Positions 42,585-49,448 of a stretch of 52,862 bases of DNA are shown one piece after another; within the stretch, counting starts at the first letter, position 1; each line of letters starts with the position of its first letter. The position numbers were made by a program, and so were the translations under genes. The DNA comes from Collinsella aerofaciens. Lineage in GTDB: Bacteria; Actinomycetota; Coriobacteriia; Coriobacteriales; Coriobacteriaceae. Location of the stretch: positions 1 through 52,862 of the forward strand of contig NZ_SPFY01000015.1 of the NCBI RefSeq assembly GCF_005844325.1. The letters are read 5' to 3'. The notes beneath the pieces were generated by a model, which worked only from the letters and a program-made list of their open reading frames with translations, did no database searches and was not told where the DNA came from.

Positions 42585-43034
42585 ATGCAGCAGAACGACG
42601 AGACACGTTTTGAGGATTTTGTCGGACTGATCAGCGGGCTCTACAAGGAGATTCAGCGCATCAAGACGTCCGAAGGCGCAAGGCTCGGCCTTAAGGGCTC
42701 CGACGTCATGTGCCTGTACTATCTTGAGCGCAGCAAGGACGGCCTGACCGGCGCCGACCTCGCCCGCATGGCCGGCGTTACCCGTGCCGCCGTTTCGCGC
42801 ACGCTGGCACATCTGGAGGAGGGCGGCTACGTCGAGGTCGATGATTCGGGTGATGCGGCCGTCAAGTACCGTGCCCCGGTGCGCCTGACTGCCCTGGGCG
42901 GCGAGAGCATGAGCGAGGCCGATCGCATCATTCGCGAAGTGCTCGACACCACCGGTAAGGCCATGGGCGTGGAGCAACGCGAGCAGATGTACGCGTCGCT
43001 GCGTACGATTCTCAACACCCTGCGCGAGATCTAA
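42585..43034 (+). CDS. MarR-family transcriptional regulator
   Basis: A 149-residue winged helix-turn-helix dimer. Helices at residues 8-30 and 115-149 form the dimer interface. SDVMCLYYLERSKDGLTGADLARMAGVTRAAVSRTLAHLEEGGYVEVD is the DNA-binding part with its wing. The ligand is unknown. GAAAGGCGG precedes the ATG. The DegV gene follows after 119 nt in the same direction and may be its target or partner. Confidence 0.9.
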   Translation: MQQNDETRFEDFVGLISGLYKEIQRIKTSEGARLGLKGSDVMCLYYLERSKDGLTGADLARMAGVTRAAVSRTLAHLEEGGYVEVDDSGDAAVKYRAPVRLTALGGESMSEADRIIREVLDTTGKAMGVEQREQMYASLRTILNTLREI

Positions 43035-43153
43035 GGCCGCCAAGGCATTTGCTTCCAATTAACAACTGCATCGTCCCGTTTGAGCGCGCACGCCGTGTCG
43101 GGACATTGTTGTCAAAATTCCCTGCGCGAGATCTGCGCAAGAAAGGATTCGCT

Positions 43154-44008
43154 ATGTCCGTCCGCATTATTACCGATTCCGCCAGCGATATGTCTCCGGC
43201 GGAGCACCCCGCTCTACGTGTTCTGCCGCTGTCCGTCACCTTTGGCTCCGACGTGTATATGGATGGCGTCGACATCGATCACCAGCGCTTTTACGAGATG
43301 CTCGTGGAGCGCGATGAGCTGCCCAAGACCGGTCAGGTCAACCCGTATGCCTTTTCACAGGCAATTGCCGAAGCGCGTGAGGCCGGCGACGAGGCCGTGA
43401 TTATTACCGTGGGCGCCAAGCTTTCGGGCACCAATCAGAGCGCCCGTACCGCACTTGCCGAGGCGCCGGGCGGCGACGTGTTCGTTGTGGACAGCAATAA
43501 CGTGACCTTGGGCGAGCGCGTGCTGGTTGAGTATGCGCTGCGCCTGGTGGACGAGGGCCGTAGTGCGGCCCAGATTGCGGCGGCCGTCGAGGCCGTTCGT
43601 GACCGCGTGGTCGTCATCGGCCTGCTCGAGACGCTGGAATACCTGGTGCGCGGCGGCCGCCTGTCTGCTGCGGCGGGCGCTGTGGGTACGCTGCTCAACG
43701 TGAAGCCGGTCGTGGCCGCCGAGGACGGCCTCATCGTGCAGTTGGGCAAGGCGCGCGGTTCCAAGAACGGTCGAAACCTGTTGAACCAGAAGGTTGAGCA
43801 GGCTGGCGGCGTCGACTTCTCCATGCCGCTGGCGCTTGGTTATACGGGTCTTTCGGACGCGGTGCTCAAGAAGTATATCGAGGACAGCGCCGCGCTGTGG
43901 GCCGGCCATGCCGAGAACGAGCTGCCCATCCACACCATTGGCGCCACCATCGGCACCCACGTGGGTCCCGGCGCCGTAGCCGTAGCCTTCTTCCGCCCCG
44001 CCAACTAA
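43154..44008 (+). CDS. DegV-family fatty-acid-binding protein (second copy)
   Basis: A 284-residue DegV protein, paralogous to the one at 7029. It has IITDSASDMS at the start, the GVDIDHQRFYEML region, KTGQVNPYAF (the loop with the acyl-head contact), GLLETLEYLVRGGRLS, NVKPVVAAEDG and ATIGTHVGPGAVAVAFF at the end. AAGGA precedes the ATG at 43154. A MarR regulator lies upstream; a link between fatty-acid use and this regulator is possible but not shown. Confidence 0.92.
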   Translation: MSVRIITDSASDMSPAEHPALRVLPLSVTFGSDVYMDGVDIDHQRFYEMLVERDELPKTGQVNPYAFSQAIAEAREAGDEAVIITVGAKLSGTNQSARTALAEAPGGDVFVVDSNNVTLGERVLVEYALRLVDEGRSAAQIAAAVEAVRDRVVVIGLLETLEYLVRGGRLSAAAGAVGTLLNVKPVVAAEDGLIVQLGKARGSKNGRNLLNQKVEQAGGVDFSMPLALGYTGLSDAVLKKYIEDSAALWAGHAENELPIHTIGATIGTHVGPGAVAVAFFRPAN

Positions 44009-44017
44009 CTATCCGGT

Positions 44018-44059
44018 CAAAACCACCACAAAGGGGACAGGCACCTTTGTGGTGGTTTA
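44018..44059. repeat. CCACCACAAAGG-type hairpin repeat, copy B4
   Basis: AAAACCACCACAAAGG pairs with CCTTTGTGGTGGTTT; the loop reads GGACAGGCA, the reverse complement of the B3 and B5 loops. It follows the DegV stop and ends shortly before the next start. Confidence 0.85.
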
Positions 44060-44084
44060 TGCTGGTTCCGGTTGAAAGGAGCGC

Positions 44085-44408
44085 ATGTTGGCGTCTGAGG
44101 GCTTTTTTGAGCGTGTGTACGAGGTGGTCGAGCAGATTCCCGAGGGGATGGTCGCCACGTATGGTCAGGTGGCGCTGCTTGCCGGTCGTCCACGAAGTGC
44201 GCGGTACGTGGGGTATGCCCTGCATAGCAATCCGCGCCCTGGTCAGATTCCCTGCCATCGTGTGGTGTTTGCCGATGGTCGCATTTGCGAGGGCTTTGCG
44301 TTTGGCGGCCCCGATGCCCAGCGTGAGCTCTTAATGGGGGAGGGCGTGACGTTTACCGATCCCATGCACGTCGACTTGGCCGCCTGTCGCTGGCCAGTAG
44401 GGCTCTAG
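44085..44408 (+). CDS. MGMT-family DNA-binding protein (Ogt/ATL-like, short)
   Basis: A 107-residue protein equal to the C-terminal DNA-binding domain of O6-methylguanine-DNA methyltransferase. The helix-turn-helix GMVATYGQVALLAGRPRSARYVGYAL is followed by IPCHRVV, which keeps the acceptor Cys57; alkyltransferase-like proteins usually have Trp there. The family's N-terminal domain is absent. It may be an active small methyltransferase or a damage-recognition protein. GAAAGGA precedes the ATG. Inverted hairpin copies B4 and B5 flank the gene. Confidence 0.88.
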   Translation: MLASEGFFERVYEVVEQIPEGMVATYGQVALLAGRPRSARYVGYALHSNPRPGQIPCHRVVFADGRICEGFAFGGPDAQRELLMGEGVTFTDPMHVDLAACRWPVGL

Positions 44409-44424
44409 CGGCTCTACCGTGGCC

Positions 44425-44465
44425 AAAACCACCACAAAGGTGCCTGTCCCCTTTGTGGTGGTTTT
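44425..44465. repeat. CCACCACAAAGG-type hairpin repeat, copy B5
   Basis: AAAACCACCACAAAGG pairs with CCTTTGTGGTGGTTTT around TGCCTGTCC. Same orientation as B3. Confidence 0.85.
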
Positions 44466-44566
44466 CCGTTGCAGGTTTACCGGGGTTAACTTATGGAGAA
44501 GCTATGGCGGTGCATATTGACGCTAGAAAGTAAACCATGGTGAACTATATTGGTTTCAGCAACGGA

Positions 44567-44697
44567 GCAGGCAATAGGCGATGAAAAAGCCTGCCCTGTT
44601 GAGTTTGATTCGCATTCCTCCCCTCTGTGCGATTCAACGGTGTACTTCGGGAACAGGCCCGCTGGCAACTAACTGCCAGCGGGCCTGTTCCTGTTTC
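44567..44697 (+). other. Structured intergenic segment, possible small RNA
   Basis: Three stems follow one another: GCAGGC/GCCTGC (44567-44594), TTGATTCGCA/TGCGATTCAA with two mismatches (44605-44637), and a strong GGAACAGGCCCGCTGGCA/TGCCAGCGGGCCTGTTCC stem (44649-44690), then TGTTTC. The last could terminate a plus-strand RNA. It matches no small-RNA family I know. It also lies downstream of trpS on the other strand. Confidence 0.4.
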
Positions 44698-44744
44698 GGG
44701 GAGAAATCTAATCTCACCGTCTATGTTGTGCGAAAGCGCTTTGC

Positions 44745-45794
44745 CTAGTACACCATGCCCATGGCGTCCTGAACCTCGGCCAGGGTCTGATCGGCGATCT
44801 CGTTGGCGCGACGGTTGCCCTCGTGCAGGACGTCCTTTACATAGTCCAGATCGTTCTCGTAGCGCTGACGGCGCTCGCGGATCGGCGCGAAGTACTCGTT
44901 GACGGCCTCGGTCACGTACTTCTTGAGCTGGCCGGAGCCGCCCATGCCGATCTCCTCGGCAATCTCGACCTCGGAGCGACCGGTGCAGATGGCGGCGGTC
45001 GAAAGCAGGCCGGACACGCCGGGGCGGTTCTCGGGATCGAACGTGATCATGCGCTCGGAGTCGGTCTGGCTCTTCTTGATGCGTTTGGCCGTCTCCTCGG
45101 CGGTCATCGAAATATTGATGGCGTTGCCGTAGCTCTTGCTCATCTTGCGGCCGTCCAGGCCGGGCAGCAGCGGGGTCTCGGACAGCAGCGCCTCGACCTC
45201 GGGGAACACCTTGCCGTAGCGGTTGTTAAAGCGGCGGGCGATGGTGCGGGTGAGCTCGATGTGCGGCAGCTGGTCGCGACCGACCGGCACCACGTTGCCC
45301 TTGCAGAACAGGATGTCGCAGGCCTGGTGCACCGGGTAGGTGAGCAGGAGGCCGGTAAGCTCGTGGCCCGAGGCCTCCATCTCGGCCTTGACCGTGGGGT
45401 TGCGCGCCAGCTCGGCCTCGGACACCAGCGACAGGAACGGCAGCATGAGCTGGTTGGCGGCGGGCACGGCGGAGTGCGCGTAGATCATGGTCTTGTCGGG
45501 GTCGATGCCGCAGGCAAGGTAGTCCATGACCATGTTGTACACGTTGTCCTGGATGTGCTCGGTGGTGTCGCGGTCAGTGATGACCTGGTAGTCGGCGATG
45601 AGCACGTTGGTCTTGGCGCCCATGTCCTGCAGCTCAACACGGCCCTTGAGGGTACCGAAGTAGTGGCCCAGGTGCAGACGGCCGGTGGGGCGATCACCGG
45701 TGAGCATGGTGAACTTCTCGGGCGTATTGGCCAGGCCCTCGCGAATGGCGTTGCTCTTTTGCAGCGCGACTTCGTAGCTGTTCTCGTTTGGCAT
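44745..45794 (-). CDS. trpS: Tryptophanyl-tRNA synthetase
   Basis: A 349-residue class I synthetase charging tRNA-Trp. The HIGH-type motif is in TGRLHLGHYFG and the KMSKS loop in DGRKMSKSYGN. The PVHQACDILFC and VGRDQLPHIELTR segments are typical of bacterial TrpRS. TAGGAGCAATC precedes the ATG at 45794; longer readings enter untypical sequence. No T-box leader was found upstream. It is monocistronic. Confidence 0.96.
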   Translation of the reverse strand: MPNENSYEVALQKSNAIREGLANTPEKFTMLTGDRPTGRLHLGHYFGTLKGRVELQDMGAKTNVLIADYQVITDRDTTEHIQDNVYNMVMDYLACGIDPDKTMIYAHSAVPAANQLMLPFLSLVSEAELARNPTVKAEMEASGHELTGLLLTYPVHQACDILFCKGNVVPVGRDQLPHIELTRTIARRFNNRYGKVFPEVEALLSETPLLPGLDGRKMSKSYGNAINISMTAEETAKRIKKSQTDSERMITFDPENRPGVSGLLSTAAICTGRSEVEIAEEIGMGGSGQLKKYVTEAVNEYFAPIRERRQRYENDLDYVKDVLHEGNRRANEIADQTLAEVQDAMGMVY

Positions 45795-45953
45795 GATTGC
45801 TCCTAACGTATGTTCATGGGTCAAGATGATAACGCGTTTATTGGAGGGGCGGGACGTAAGTAGGCGAGGGGCGGGAGAGGGGTGGCTTGTGCGGTGGGTG
45901 CGGCGCGGCCGCGCTTGGCCAACGGTGCCTTGGCACATCCTCGGCAGCTTGCC

Positions 45954-47153
45954 CTAGAGCTTGTGGTGGCGCTCTTCTTTGCGCTCCTCGGCTGCCTGCT
46001 CCTCCTGCTTAAAAGCGGGGTCGTCGGGGGTGACGAGCTCGTCCTCGTGCGTGCGCTTGTTGTAATGGTGGCGCAGCACGGGCTCCAACAGATGCAGATG
46101 CTTGGCAAAGGCCGCCGAGCCAATGGCGAGCACGGTAAAGATGAGCACACGCATGGGCACCTCGACCTGGTTAATCGCGGCGGCGCCGGCCGAAAGCATG
46201 ATGCACCAGGCATAGATGAGCAGCACGGCCTGTTTTTGGTTGTAGCCTTCTTGGATCAGGCGGTGGTGGATGTGGCCCTTGTCGGCCTGCCCGATGCTAA
46301 TGTGGGCGCGCTTGCGGCGCACAATGGCGCTAAACGTGTCGATGATGGGCACGCCGGCAACGATGAGCGGGATGATAAGCGAGGTGAGTGCGGCGGTGCG
46401 GCTCACGTTGAGCAGCGAGATGGAGCCCAGCGCAAAGCCCAGAAGCAGCGACCCCGAGTCGCCCAAGAAGATGCTTGCGGGGTTGAAGTTGTAACGCAAA
46501 AAGGCCAGACAGGCGCCAAAGAGCGCAATGGAGAGCGCGGCGGCGTCGATGCGGCCCGAGAGAACGGCCATCGAAAACATGGTGAACGACGCGATGCCGC
46601 AGATGCCCGTGGCCAAGCCGTCGAGGCCGTCGATGAGGTTAATGATGTTGGTGAATGCCACCAGATAGATTACGGTGATGGGGTAGGCGAGCCATCCGAG
46701 CATGATCTCGCCGGGGGCAAACGGGTTGACGATGACGCCGATTTTTAGGCCGCCGATACAGGCGATAAGCGCGGCGAGGACTTGTCCGGCCAGCTTTTGC
46801 TTGGGCGTGAGCTGGAAGACGTCGTCGATAGCGCCGGTCGCAAAGATGACGGTAAAGGAGAGCGCCAGCATGGGGTAGCTGATGTGCAGACGGGGGTGGG
46901 GCACCAAAACGGGCGGCCAACCCAGGTACCAGGTGCCTAGGATTTGCACAGTGCAGGCGACGACCAGGCCCAAAAACACCGCCGTTCCGCCCAAACGCGG
47001 GATGGGCTTGGTGTTGATGCGGCGCTTAGAAGGATAGTCGACGGCATCGAGCTTAATTGCCAAGCGCTTGACCAGGGGCACCGCGAGGAAGGTCGTGATA
47101 AAGGCCGCCGCTGCCACGCATAGGTACGGTATGTAGCTCGGGGATGAAGCCAT
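45954..47153 (-). CDS. Undecaprenyl-phosphate sugar-1-phosphate transferase, WecA/MraY family
   Basis: A 399-residue integral membrane enzyme with about 11 helices. Motifs are PRLGGTAVF, the DD pair in AIDDVFQLTPKQKL, NIINLIDGLDGLATG, FLGDSGSLLLGF and the HIHHRL loop, typical of WecA/TagO-type transferases that put GlcNAc-1-phosphate (or a similar sugar) on undecaprenyl phosphate. The cytoplasmic tail is highly charged (EEQAAEERKEERHHKL). It would start a wall-polymer or surface glycan. The ATG at 47153 has a weak ribosome site; TTG at 47171 is an alternative. Confidence 0.88.
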   Translation of the reverse strand: MASSPSYIPYLCVAAAAFITTFLAVPLVKRLAIKLDAVDYPSKRRINTKPIPRLGGTAVFLGLVVACTVQILGTWYLGWPPVLVPHPRLHISYPMLALSFTVIFATGAIDDVFQLTPKQKLAGQVLAALIACIGGLKIGVIVNPFAPGEIMLGWLAYPITVIYLVAFTNIINLIDGLDGLATGICGIASFTMFSMAVLSGRIDAAALSIALFGACLAFLRYNFNPASIFLGDSGSLLLGFALGSISLLNVSRTAALTSLIIPLIVAGVPIIDTFSAIVRRKRAHISIGQADKGHIHHRLIQEGYNQKQAVLLIYAWCIMLSAGAAAINQVEVPMRVLIFTVLAIGSAAFAKHLHLLEPVLRHHYNKRTHEDELVTPDDPAFKQEEQAAEERKEERHHKL

Positions 47154-47383
47154 GAATCTAAAAACCGCCAAGCGTCGAAGGAAAAGGTCAGAAGAACGCC
47201 ATGCGCAAAGGGCATAGCCGAACCATAATACTCGACCAAGGGGGGTACATGGAATTGCACGCAGCGATAATCACGCGCTTACCAGATATTGGGATGTTGT
47301 CGATGGCTTGTCGGGATGCCGGCGGGGATCCATATGGACTGTAATGGTGATTTTCGGCAAAAGAAAACCACCCCCCACGTTAC

Positions 47384-47534
47384 GAAAATGAACCCACCTA
47401 AAACAGGTGGGTGCCCTCATCGACTGTTCCAGCGTCCTTAACAACGAAGGATACCTGTACTAGGTACGACTGTGTGGGCTCCCTAAATAAACGCGACGGT
47501 TCACCCAGTTGCTCCGCGGGGGGCGGAATACCTA
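47384..47534 (-). ncRNA. Candidate structured RNA of unknown family
   Basis: On the minus strand a run of stems leads to an intrinsic terminator: TCCGC-CCCCC-GCGGA (47513-47527), TACCT/AGGTA (47452-47466), TCCTT/AAGGA (47435-47451), a closing GCCC/GGGC pair (47413-47416 with 47476-47479), then ACCCACCT/AGGTGGGT (47392-47412) followed by TCATTTTC. ACAGTCG appears twice around the central hairpins. A possible -10 (TATGAT) lies upstream. It matches no riboswitch, 6S, SRP, tmRNA or RNase P consensus I can recall. It could be a free RNA or a leader of the WecA-type gene 230 nt downstream. No protein gene fits 47154-47678. Confidence 0.5.
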
Positions 47535-47564
47535 CATCATAAAGCGGCACTTTATCGATTCCAG

Positions 47565-47593
47565 TCTTGACATTACAAAAATCGTGTCGGACG
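47565..47593 (+). promoter_or_regulatory. Promoter for the PflX-like gene
   Basis: TTGACA, a 17-nt spacer and GACGAT. It lies 86 nt upstream of the start. Confidence 0.45.
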
Positions 47594-47678
47594 ATTACGG
47601 CGCCTTGGGCTCGAGCCGTCTGTGGGGTTGATCCCTTTACGTTTGAGCTGCTGAATCGTTGTTTTGGAGCATGGTTTT

Positions 47679-48617
47679 ATGCCGACGTCGTTGACCGAAC
47701 TTTTTTCGCCCGCCTGCCATTTGTGTCCGCGCCGTTGCGGTGCGGCGCGCGATGAGGGCGCGCACGGCGTCTGCGGTGCTAACGACACGCTCAAGGTGGC
47801 CCGCGCCGCGCTTCATATGTGGGAGGAGCCGCCTATCTCGGGCGAGGCCGGTTCGGGCACGATCTTCTTTAGCGGCTGCTCGCTCAAATGTATCTACTGC
47901 CAGAACCACGAGATCTCGACCGGCAATTTTGGCCTTGAGATTTCGCCTGAGCGCCTGGTCGAGATTATGCTGGAACTGCAGGACCAGGGTGCCAACAACA
48001 TCAATTTGGTGACGGCGACGCACTATGCGCACCTGTTGCCTGCCGCGATTGCCGCGGCACGGGCGCGCGGACTGGTTATCCCAATCGTCTACAACACGAG
48101 TGGTTACGAGCGCGCGAGTGCCGTGGCGGCGCTGGGCGACCTGGTCGATGTGTGGCTCACCGACTTTAAATATGCCGATGCGGCGCTTGCGCAGTCGCTC
48201 TCCCATATAAAGGATTACCCGCGTGTGGCCGTGTCGGGTCTGGCCCAGATGGCGCGCGAGATCGATCGCCGCGGGGGAGAGCTGGTGGATGACGACGGGC
48301 TCATGAAGCGCGGCATCATCGTACGCCACCTGGTGCTGCCGGGGCATGCGGATGACTCGTGCCGCGTGTTAGACCTGGTGTGGCAGACGGTGGGCGACGT
48401 GCCGATCTCGGTCATGAACCAGTACACGCCCAATGCGCTCATGCGCGAGCAGGGCGGCGAGTTGGCGCGCGCCGTGACGCGCGAGGAGTACGAGCAGGTG
48501 CTCGACCATGCCGACGACCTGGGCTTTACGACAATGTTCTGGCAAGAGGGCGGCGCGGTAGACGAGAGCTTCACCCCCGCCTTCGACACCACCGGCGTCC
48601 TCACCAGCGCAAAGTAG
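47679..48617 (+). CDS. PflX-type radical SAM protein
   Basis: A 312-residue radical SAM enzyme of the COG1313 (PflX) group, related to pyruvate formate-lyase activases. An N-terminal Cys motif reads SPACHLCPRRCGAARDEGAHGVCG. The SAM cluster motif CxxxCxxC is in SGCSLKCIYCQNHEIS. LQDQGANNINLVTATHYAHLLP and VLPGHADDSCRVLDLVW are family blocks. The activated target is unknown; no glycyl-radical enzyme is adjacent. GGAG lies 9 nt before the ATG at 47679. Confidence 0.88.
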   Translation: MPTSLTELFSPACHLCPRRCGAARDEGAHGVCGANDTLKVARAALHMWEEPPISGEAGSGTIFFSGCSLKCIYCQNHEISTGNFGLEISPERLVEIMLELQDQGANNINLVTATHYAHLLPAAIAAARARGLVIPIVYNTSGYERASAVAALGDLVDVWLTDFKYADAALAQSLSHIKDYPRVAVSGLAQMAREIDRRGGELVDDDGLMKRGIIVRHLVLPGHADDSCRVLDLVWQTVGDVPISVMNQYTPNALMREQGGELARAVTREEYEQVLDHADDLGFTTMFWQEGGAVDESFTPAFDTTGVLTSAK

Positions 48618-48628
48618 AGCGCACGCTG

Positions 48629-48661
48629 ATGATTTTTCTGGGACGGGGATTAAAAAATCAT
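48629..48661. repeat. TCTGGGACGGG-type repeat, copy E2
   Basis: ATGATTTTT pairs with AAAAAATCAT around CTGGGACGGGGAT. It could terminate the preceding gene. Confidence 0.65.
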
Positions 48662-48727
48662 CGAGAGGATCGCCTGTTCGAAAAGTTGTCAAAATAGCCG
48701 CGTCCCAAAAAGACTGGTTATTGGGCG

Positions 48728-48755
48728 TTGACAGTTGGCGAGCCGTAGGTAAAAT
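48728..48755 (+). promoter_or_regulatory. Promoter of the tRNA-Ala gene
   Basis: TTGACA, a 16-nt spacer and TAAAAT, ending 13 nt before the mature tRNA. Confidence 0.75.
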
Positions 48756-48768
48756 ATCGACTTGTCCT

Positions 48769-48841
48769 GGGGACGTAGCTCAGTTGGGAGAGCGCTGCCG
48801 TCGCATGGCAGAGGCCGAGGGTTCGACTCCCTTCGTCTCCA
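48769..48841 (+). tRNA. tRNA-Ala (anticodon CGC)
   Basis: A full cloverleaf of 73 nt. Acceptor GGGGACG/CGTCTCC contains the G3-U70 pair that marks alanine tRNAs. The D stem is GCTC/GAGC, the anticodon stem CTGCC/GGCAG with loop GTCGCAT (anticodon CGC), and the T arm GAGGG-TTCGACT-CCCTT. The 3' CCA is not encoded (ACCC follows). A strong promoter precedes it and a terminator follows. Confidence 0.97.
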
Positions 48842-48856
48842 CCCATGGATTTGATA

Positions 48857-48887
48857 AGCCGCTGACATTGTGTCGGCGGCTTTTTTT
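48857..48887 (+). terminator. Terminator after tRNA-Ala
   Basis: AGCCGCTGACA pairs with TGTCGGCGGCT (one G-T), then seven T residues. It ends 18 nt before the next start codon. Confidence 0.85.
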
Positions 48888-48905
48888 AAAAGAAAGGGCT
48901 ATACC

Positions 48906-49364
48906 ATGGCCGAGCTTGAGTCCCAACCATTGTCCGACGAGGAGCGCGCCGAGTTGGAAGAGCTCCGCGCTGAGAAGGCCCGCCGCGAGGCTTGGGAAGA
49001 GGCCCGTCGCGAGCGTGAGGAGCTGGCTGCCCTGCGTGCCGAGCGTGCGAAGGCCGAGGAGGCCGCCGCGAACGCCGCATCCGCATCGGCGCCCGCGCCC
49101 GCACCCAAGCCCGCTGCTGCGAAGCCTGCACCTGCCGCGCCCAAACCTCAGCCTAAAAAGGCCGCCCGTCCCAAGTCCGTCGAGCCCAAGCCGAGCCGTG
49201 ACGAGATGACCTTTGCCCAGCGCATGGTTACCTCCAAGGAGCCTATGGGCGAGAACGAGATCCCTGGCATGGCGCCGGCTCAAAAAATCATCATTGTCCT
49301 TGCCCTCATCGCGTTTGTCATCTTTATGGGCTACACGATCCTGACCAGCATGGGCCTGCTCTAA
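48906..49364 (+). CDS. Small coiled-coil protein with C-terminal membrane helix, function unknown
   Basis: A 152-residue protein that I cannot place in a family. Residues 8-60 form an acidic/basic coiled coil (EERAELEELRAEKARREAWE). Residues 60-105 are Ala/Pro/Lys-rich and flexible. Residues about 127-147 form one membrane helix (IIIVLALIAFVIFMGYTIL). It therefore looks tail-anchored, like the larger protein at 780-2561. GAAAGGG precedes the ATG. It may be read from the tRNA promoter in part, or from its own. pncB follows after 84 nt. Confidence 0.75.
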   Translation: MAELESQPLSDEERAELEELRAEKARREAWEEARREREELAALRAERAKAEEAAANAASASAPAPAPKPAAAKPAPAAPKPQPKKAARPKSVEPKPSRDEMTFAQRMVTSKEPMGENEIPGMAPAQKIIIVLALIAFVIFMGYTILTSMGLL

Positions 49365-49448
49365 CCGACTCGCATCGGGCGTCATGTCCGCATGCTCTGC
49401 TCTCGTCCAACCCTCAAATTCTGCACCACACATCCGAAAGGTCGCCCC

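Noticed and set aside
45795-45953. Possible regulatory leader upstream of trpS
   Set aside because: No T-box, trp leader peptide or clear hairpin was found; only an ordinary short gap.
47480-47510. Resemblance to a T-box (minus strand TGGGTGAACCGTCGCG)
   Set aside because: The antiterminator bulge needs UGGN followed by ACCGCG in fixed order. The match is broken, no specifier loop is seen, and the downstream gene is a membrane transferase, not an amino-acid gene.
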